The translations under genes and the position numbers were made by a program. Of a stretch of 64,000 bases of DNA, positions 59,411 to 64,000 are shown in pieces. Below the pieces are notes generated by a model that worked only from the letters and a program-made list of their open reading frames with translations, made no database searches and was not told where the DNA came from. This DNA is from Schizosaccharomyces osmophilus (taxonomy: Eukaryota > Ascomycota > Schizosaccharomycetes > Schizosaccharomycetales > Schizosaccharomycetaceae): assembly GCF_027921745.1 (NCBI RefSeq), contig NC_079239.1:2569501-2633500 (forward strand), in the 5' to 3' direction. Position 1 is the stretch's first letter. Each line of letters begins with the position of its first letter.

Positions 59411-60793
59411 TTATTGTATCTCTTCCAAAACTGCAAGAAGGTTGGCTGGAATTGACTGAGTTGTTTCTCCATTGGGGCATTCAGCCTTTTTCACCAATTG
59501 TATCAAGATGCTTTTTTCCCAAGACCAAGGAGGAACGCATTTTGGAAGCGGAGGAATTGATGTTGAGGAATTTAGGGTGATTGCACGAGAAGAGTCCATA
59601 GCTAATCTTCGCTGTAATTGAAAGGAAACCATCAACCAAAATCGTTCCCAACTCCATCCATAGTTGGCTTCCACGACCTCTGTTACAAGTTCTGAGAATC
59701 TTTCTTTTGAAACGATGCCGTCGTCCAGCAAATCTTGGAGGGACTCGGACGTTGCTTCGTACTGTTGCTGGAGAGCGAAATGCATCGGTAAAATACAGGA
59801 AGAATTGCACCAATTATGATTGATGGATAAAGTTGTACCGATGTTCAACACTTGATGGTACCATCCACTAGGGACAAAAACCGTTTGGCCCGGAAACTGA
59901 AACAAAATCCGTACATTCCCTTGTATTTTTCTAAAATTCTCCTCTTCAAAGAGACACTTTTGAGAAATCCAGGACGGCAGGCCTTCATCCTCAAACTGTT
60001 TTTGGAGAAACTCTGCTTCGGATGGGGGAATGAAAATCCAGCATTTCACACCACACAAATTAACAGACACAGAATGGCTTTCATACACGTCTTTATGCAA
60101 TGGTGTCGTCGATAAATGGCTCCCGATGTAGGAAAACCGAAAGTCATCATTCTCTTGGTTCATCGTGTACGCATTGAGCCAATCATCCACGAACAAATCG
60201 GGCGTTTCGTAAGGTATAGTGACAGGGGAATTCCGAAATAAATGCATATCTTTAGGATACATTCGTATTAAATTGCAAAAACCATTGGATTCTAGTAAGC
60301 ACATGGATCGCAACATCTCGTCTTCTTTTTCAAGTTTCTGCAACGCTGTTCCAAGTTGAACATTTTCGCGTTTTTGACTTCCGTACTTGTCTTTCTGGGA
60401 ACAATACGCCAAGGGTACCTCGACGTTCCCGTACACTTGCTTTAGGTATTCATAATTCGGAGAAAGCAACAAATCCTTAAAAGCTTCTTCTTCATTGTCA
60501 TAATACTGTTTGCTAGCTTCGATCAAATCGTCCCATAAATTATCTGACAAAAGATCGCTCTGCGAAGCAGCTTTAGATTGGAGAAACTCAAGCCCCTTTG
60601 GGACCTGCCTCTCTTTACAGACGTTACTCAACTCGTCGTTCTCTTCAAACCGACGAACCCACGTTTTTCGAGATTCCCAATTTTCAGTTAATTTTTTCCC
60701 AATTAACACAGGAATACACGGTTTTAAGTAATTCTCTAAAAACCTCGAATATGTACAGTCTTCAAGATAATCAACAGAACTCAACTTGTGCAT
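59411..60793 (-). CDS. jmj1: JmjC-domain dioxygenase Jmj1 (JMJD4-like)
   Basis: 2-oxoglutarate/Fe(II) dioxygenase. 460 residues from MHKLSSVDYLED. The cupin-like domain supplies the iron facial triad H233, D235 (PLHKDVYESHS) and H313 (FVPSGWYHQVLN). The 2-oxoglutarate region VNLCGVKCWIFIPPSE and LSINHNWCN match the JMJD4 group, whose human member hydroxylates a lysine of release factor eRF1, better than histone demethylases. It has no chromatin-reader domain. Orthologue SPAC25H1.02. eRF1 hydroxylation by this protein is inferred from the family. Confidence 0.88.
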   Translation of the reverse strand: MHKLSSVDYLEDCTYSRFLENYLKPCIPVLIGKKLTENWESRKTWVRRFEENDELSNVCKERQVPKGLEFLQSKAASQSDLLSDNLWDDLIEASKQYYDNEEEAFKDLLLSPNYEYLKQVYGNVEVPLAYCSQKDKYGSQKRENVQLGTALQKLEKEDEMLRSMCLLESNGFCNLIRMYPKDMHLFRNSPVTIPYETPDLFVDDWLNAYTMNQENDDFRFSYIGSHLSTTPLHKDVYESHSVSVNLCGVKCWIFIPPSEAEFLQKQFEDEGLPSWISQKCLFEEENFRKIQGNVRILFQFPGQTVFVPSGWYHQVLNIGTTLSINHNWCNSSCILPMHFALQQQYEATSESLQDLLDDGIVSKERFSELVTEVVEANYGWSWERFWLMVSFQLQRRLAMDSSRAITLNSSTSIPPLPKCVPPWSWEKSILIQLVKKAECPNGETTQSIPANLLAVLEEIQ

Positions 60794-61477
60794 CGTAACT
60801 GGAACGATTTCAGCAAACAAGATGAACAGCGAGCGACTTTTGTCGATTGCTTAAGTGAGTTGGAAACCAAAATTTACAAAAGTGAACCGCTCCTTTTGTT
60901 GATGATCAACAAGGTCGTAAAATACTACAGCAATGTACAAGGGAAAAGCTCAATTTTTTATTATTCTATTTACCCTTCTTCTTGCTCCGACCAGATTCTC
61001 CGATTTTAAATTTTTCTTTTACAAATCAACCGTAAACCAAAAAAAGAAAACAAATTATGAAAGAAAGTACTCACTTTCTTTCCTAGGTTTACTGATTATA
61101 TACATTGACTCCTCTACTACAAAATTTTCGTAGCGTTCGACTATGTTCGCTACATCCGAGCTTATTCCTCGAATGATGTACTCAAAATCCGGGGCGGATT
61201 TGCCAAGCGTTCGCAAAAGTGACGTACACATGAATTGAGAATATCATACTTTGTTACAGCCGAAGCGTTTGAGAAGCAAACAGAGAAAGAAGTGCCTCAA
61301 AGAGACGGACGTAAGAAGGGACGTATTCATACCACTGCCTCAGAGTGGCGGCTAAAATTATACATAATTAAGCAGTGGTCGTTGATGGAATAGGTTCGTC
61401 ATTGTTGGCATGCAAAATTATATATGGGCTAGCTCTGTCTTGGTATTACCAACTACAAAGATTAAGAATTTTATAAT
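60794..61477. other. Divergent promoter region jmj1 / Gly-Ser-Tyr-rich protein
   Basis: Contains TGACGTAC (61220-61227), a CRE half-site, two further ACGT cores (near 61310 and 61322), and TATATAT at 61419-61425 about 53 nt before the plus-strand ATG. Confidence 0.5.
61220..61227 (+). promoter_or_regulatory. CRE-like Atf1 site upstream of the disordered protein gene
   Basis: TGACGTAC matches the TGACGT core bound by the stress-MAPK factor Atf1-Pcr1. It lies 250 nt upstream of the ATG and about 190 nt upstream of the TATA box. Use is inferred. Confidence 0.4.
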
Positions 61478-62671
61478 ATGAGTTCTTTCGCAGGAAAATC
61501 AACAGATTTAGCCTCTAAGGCTAAGAAGTACATGTCAAGTCCAGGCTCTGTTCACAACGCAGATCAAAACTTTAGTAATGATGAACAAACCAGAGCTGGT
61601 GGAAACTTTGATAGCCGCTATGGAAATGAAGAACGCGGTTACAGCAATGCCGATCATAGTGCTGCTCCCGAATACTCTCATCCTTCTCAAGGTGATCCTT
61701 ACAGTGGGCAAACAGCAGACACCGGCCGTGGATACTCTTCACAGAGGGGTAACACCGGTTCAGGTCAGAAGTATGGCAGCGATCAAAAATACGATTCTTC
61801 TGACTTAGGTGGTGGTAACGGCAATTATCGTAAACCTAGTCAAACTGAAGGTTACACCCAAAACACCGAGTACGGTTCTAGCCAAGGAACCGAGGATTAT
61901 GGTGAAAGCTACGGACGTCGTGGCGGTGGTGGTTCTTATGGATCCTCTGGTGCTACGGGAGGTGCCTACACCACTGCTGGAGACTATGGTGCTGGTGATG
62001 ATTCTTATGGATCCACTGGCGGTTCCAAAGGTGGTAACTACAGCACCGCTGGAGACTACGGTGGTGGTAGAGGAACAAGCACCTACAATGCCTCCGACCA
62101 AGATACTTACAACACGGGAAGCAATGTAAATAAAGGCAATCAATATGACTCTGGCCAATATGACAAATACAGTACCGGCCGTAATCAACCCACTACTGGA
62201 GCCAGCCAAGGAAACTACAACACCACTGGAGGTGATGAAGGCTACCTAGGATCTGGAAGAGAAGGCTATCAGAGCAATTCCGGCAGCTTAGGTGAAGAAG
62301 GTCAATACGGATCTAAAGCCGGTCAAACCGCTAGCGGCTCCAAGGATGAAGGCTATAACGCTGGCAAGTACACAACTGACCCTACAGCCACCTCTAGCAG
62401 AGCAGGAGGATCTGATCAAGCCGGTCAAAACTTGAGCCAAAGTGGTGGTCAAAAATTAGATCAGGCTGGCAACGCTGCCCAACGTGGTAAGAGTGGCACT
62501 CAAGGTGTTAAATCTGAAGCTCAAGATTTGGGCAACGATGCCCAACACCATGCTTCATTGGCCTCGAGGATGAAGGGAGGCATGGAAAAGATGTTTGGCA
62601 AAATGACTCACGATGATGATCTCGTCCAAAAAGGAGAAACCATGAAATCCGGTGGTGGAAACCGCTTGTAA
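61478..62671 (+). CDS. Hydrophilic Gly/Ser/Tyr-rich disordered protein, probably stress-induced
   Basis: 397 residues, single exon, almost entirely low complexity. Gly, Ser, Tyr, Gln, Asp and Thr dominate, with no hydrophobic core, signal peptide or membrane segment. Imperfect repeats of about 35 residues occur (GGAYTTAGDYGAGDDSYGST / GGNYSTAGDYGGGRGTSTYN). The N-terminus (STDLASKAKKYMSSPG) and the last 45 residues (HHASLASRMKGGMEKMFGKM...DDLVQKGETMKSGGGN) look helical. The tail weakly recalls the CsbD/hydrophilin pattern G(K)xxxDxxLxxxGExxxxxG. Codons are biased, suggesting high expression. I do not recognise a named orthologue; the disordered hydrophilin-like character and the CRE/TATA promoter suggest a stress-protective role. 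Confidence 0.75.
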   Translation: MSSFAGKSTDLASKAKKYMSSPGSVHNADQNFSNDEQTRAGGNFDSRYGNEERGYSNADHSAAPEYSHPSQGDPYSGQTADTGRGYSSQRGNTGSGQKYGSDQKYDSSDLGGGNGNYRKPSQTEGYTQNTEYGSSQGTEDYGESYGRRGGGGSYGSSGATGGAYTTAGDYGAGDDSYGSTGGSKGGNYSTAGDYGGGRGTSTYNASDQDTYNTGSNVNKGNQYDSGQYDKYSTGRNQPTTGASQGNYNTTGGDEGYLGSGREGYQSNSGSLGEEGQYGSKAGQTASGSKDEGYNAGKYTTDPTATSSRAGGSDQAGQNLSQSGGQKLDQAGNAAQRGKSGTQGVKSEAQDLGNDAQHHASLASRMKGGMEKMFGKMTHDDDLVQKGETMKSGGGNRL

Positions 62672-63006
62672 GTTTTATTATAATGATTGATACCAAACGA
62701 TGCCGCTAAATATGTTACGATAACGATGGATAATATTCTGCATGATATTTATATATATATATAATATAAAAATCGAAGTGTTTTGATTTTTAAAAAACAA
62801 TAGCTTTTTATCTAGGCTAACCAAAAATAATATTGTTTTGAACGAGAATAACAATTAGACGCTGGTCGTAAAAAAAAAAGTATTAGTATTCTATTTCAAA
62901 AATAGGAAAACATTTCGATTCAAAGAGCCGGTCTAACAAAAAACATTTAAACAATAGTAGTAGTCGTAGCGGTAGTATACAAATAGAAGGCGGGACATTA
63001 TTATAG
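62672..63006. other. Convergent intergenic region with an AT microsatellite
   Basis: 335 nt between two 3' ends. A (TA)n run occupies about 62749-62762. Nothing else. Confidence 0.45.
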
Positions 63007-64000
63007 TTAATGATGGTGGGAAGAGGTAGATGATGAAGTATCGGGAGTTTCTATAGTAGAACTCTTATTTATTTGAGAGTTGCGAATAGATGACAAAAAT
63101 CCAGAAAGTCTCGTCGAAAGTTTCTGTGGACGAGTTTGACAGTACGGATGCTGTGCCAATACGACATCAAACATATCGTCATCGGCAATAGGGTTCCACG
63201 CACTATATGTTGCCGTTTTCATCCATTCATCCAAAAAGGGTTGCCCATAGTCGGATATACAGTCAGTGGAAGGTAGAGAATTATATTTCTGCAGCTCACC
63301 TTCATCTCTAGAATGGAGAAAAGAGTAGTATTTAACGGTAGATAAAAATCCAAATATGTATGCTTCAAATCGGGCCCGTAGCCATTCATTGCTTCCTTCG
63401 TATTCCGGTAAGGATTTCTCTTCATGAGTAGAAATTACTGATAGGATATCATCCGTCCATCTTTTATCGGCTCTTGTGAGATTGACGATAGACTTGATCG
63501 AATTATCTTTGTAACAAATTTCTCCTGTATCTGCCCGAACCACAACGTCAGCCATCCTGTTTTGATTCAGCATAATGAGAGTGTTTGTAGATCCAGCAAG
63601 CCAGCTTTTCGTAGAACTCGATTCCAAAACGTGAACTTGTTGTAGAGGTGTATAAGGAGAAAACATACTCTTCTCTCCAAAAAGTAGTAACGGAAAACCA
63701 AGGTAAGCCATCAAGGAATCTTTGTCACTTGTTTTTAAAGAAGACGGCTTAGACAAAGTCGATTTGAGATAGTTTGATGACGGATCAGCAGAGTCATGTA
63801 GACTCAAAAGCATATTTGGAATCAATGATAAGAGAGAGTATTGTAAATTACCCAACCGTTCAGCAACTCGATCATAGACAAGGACTTTTTTACCTAAAAG
63901 AACAAGTTTCAACAACACTAGGGTATTTTGCTTCCAACATAAAAAAACATCTTTACTATTAACTCCTAGCGATACTTGTAATTGAGGACCTTTGTTGACT
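63007..64000 (-). CDS. avl9: Avl9-family DENN-like protein (C-terminal part; continues past the window edge)
   Basis: Late secretory pathway protein of the Avl9 group of DENN-domain proteins, linked to post-Golgi export and Rab exchange. About 330 residues are visible and the frame is open to the right edge, so the 5' end is missing. NTLVLLKLVLLGKKVLVYDR...YSLLSLIPNML is the dDENN-like core. FGEKSMFSPYTPLQQVHVL and WLAGSTNTLIML are Avl9 signatures. The helical region ARFEAYIFGFLSTVKYY follows, and then a short Ser/Thr/His-rich tail (SSSTSSHHH). No ATG within the visible piece is a plausible start. Confidence 0.8.
   Translation of the reverse strand, partial: VNKGPQLQVSLGVNSKDVFLCWKQNTLVLLKLVLLGKKVLVYDRVAERLGNLQYSLLSLIPNMLLSLHDSADPSSNYLKSTLSKPSSLKTSDKDSLMAYLGFPLLLFGEKSMFSPYTPLQQVHVLESSSTKSWLAGSTNTLIMLNQNRMADVVVRADTGEICYKDNSIKSIVNLTRADKRWTDDILSVISTHEEKSLPEYEGSNEWLRARFEAYIFGFLSTVKYYSFLHSRDEGELQKYNSLPSTDCISDYGQPFLDEWMKTATYSAWNPIADDDMFDVVLAQHPYCQTRPQKLSTRLSGFLSSIRNSQINKSSTIETPDTSSSTSSHHH

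Noticed and set aside
61805-62209. 134-codon minus-strand frame opposite the Gly-rich protein
   Set aside because: Low-complexity antisense of GGT/GGA codons; no start context or homology.
1-64000. Transposons, LTRs, CRISPR arrays, horizontally acquired islands
   Set aside because: No long direct or inverted terminal repeats, transposase, reverse transcriptase or base-composition islands were seen; all large genes fit fission yeast families in syntenic order.

Overview
This window is euchromatic chromosome-arm sequence from a fission yeast (genus Schizosaccharomyces) that is not identical to S. pombe. Four things support this. Short introns carry GTAnGT donors and CTAAC/CTAAT branch points. 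There is a U6 snRNA gene split by a spliceosomal intron. tRNA and U6 genes have upstream TATA boxes. The gene order follows, from memory, S. pombe chromosome I loci SPAC823, then SPAC4A8.16c down to .02c, then SPAC25H1.09 to .02. The protein divergence would suit S. octosporus, S. cryophilus or a close relative, but I cannot settle the species. No transposon, LTR, CRISPR or prokaryote-like segment was seen.

Layout. 1-8.3 kb: rrp36, the Yak1/DYRK kinase ppk15, a 48-residue two-exon Tom6-like gene, and eIF3c (nip1). 8.8-20.6 kb: profilin cdc3, an intron-containing tRNA-Ile(UAU), prs1, proteasome beta5 pts1, sds22, and the fatty-acid synthase alpha subunit fas2. 20.8-33 kb: lipase rog1, splicing factor cwf21 (first exon is only the ATG), split U6 snRNA, mitochondrial-type valyl-tRNA synthetase vrs2 (4 exons), a sphingoid base kinase and an alpha/beta hydrolase. 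33-45.8 kb: myosin-II heavy chain myp2, subtilisin isp6, PP2C phosphatase ptc4, tRNA-Glu(CUC) and a UPF0047 protein. 46-64 kb: alpha-amylase homologue mde5, Rpl10 chaperone sqt1, emc1, an unidentified small basic protein, ATP synthase subunit K (atp19, three exons), CAF-1 subunit pcf3, SARAF-family meu29, C78 peptidase mug105, autophagy factor atg101, JMJD4-like jmj1, a Gly/Ser/Tyr-rich hydrophilic protein, and an Avl9/DENN protein that runs off the right edge.

Most genes are housekeeping and independent of one another. Two themes stand out. Spliceosome function appears twice next to itself (cwf21 and U6, 0.3 kb apart). The right third is rich in genes whose S. pombe orthologues are named for meiotic induction (mde5, meu29, mug105, mug66/atg101), and two of these have forkhead (FLEX-type GTAAACA) sites upstream. 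I did not find a convincing undescribed multigene system. The most informative items are small spliced genes invisible to simple ORF calling, regulatory motifs in intergenic DNA, and a few altered catalytic motifs.
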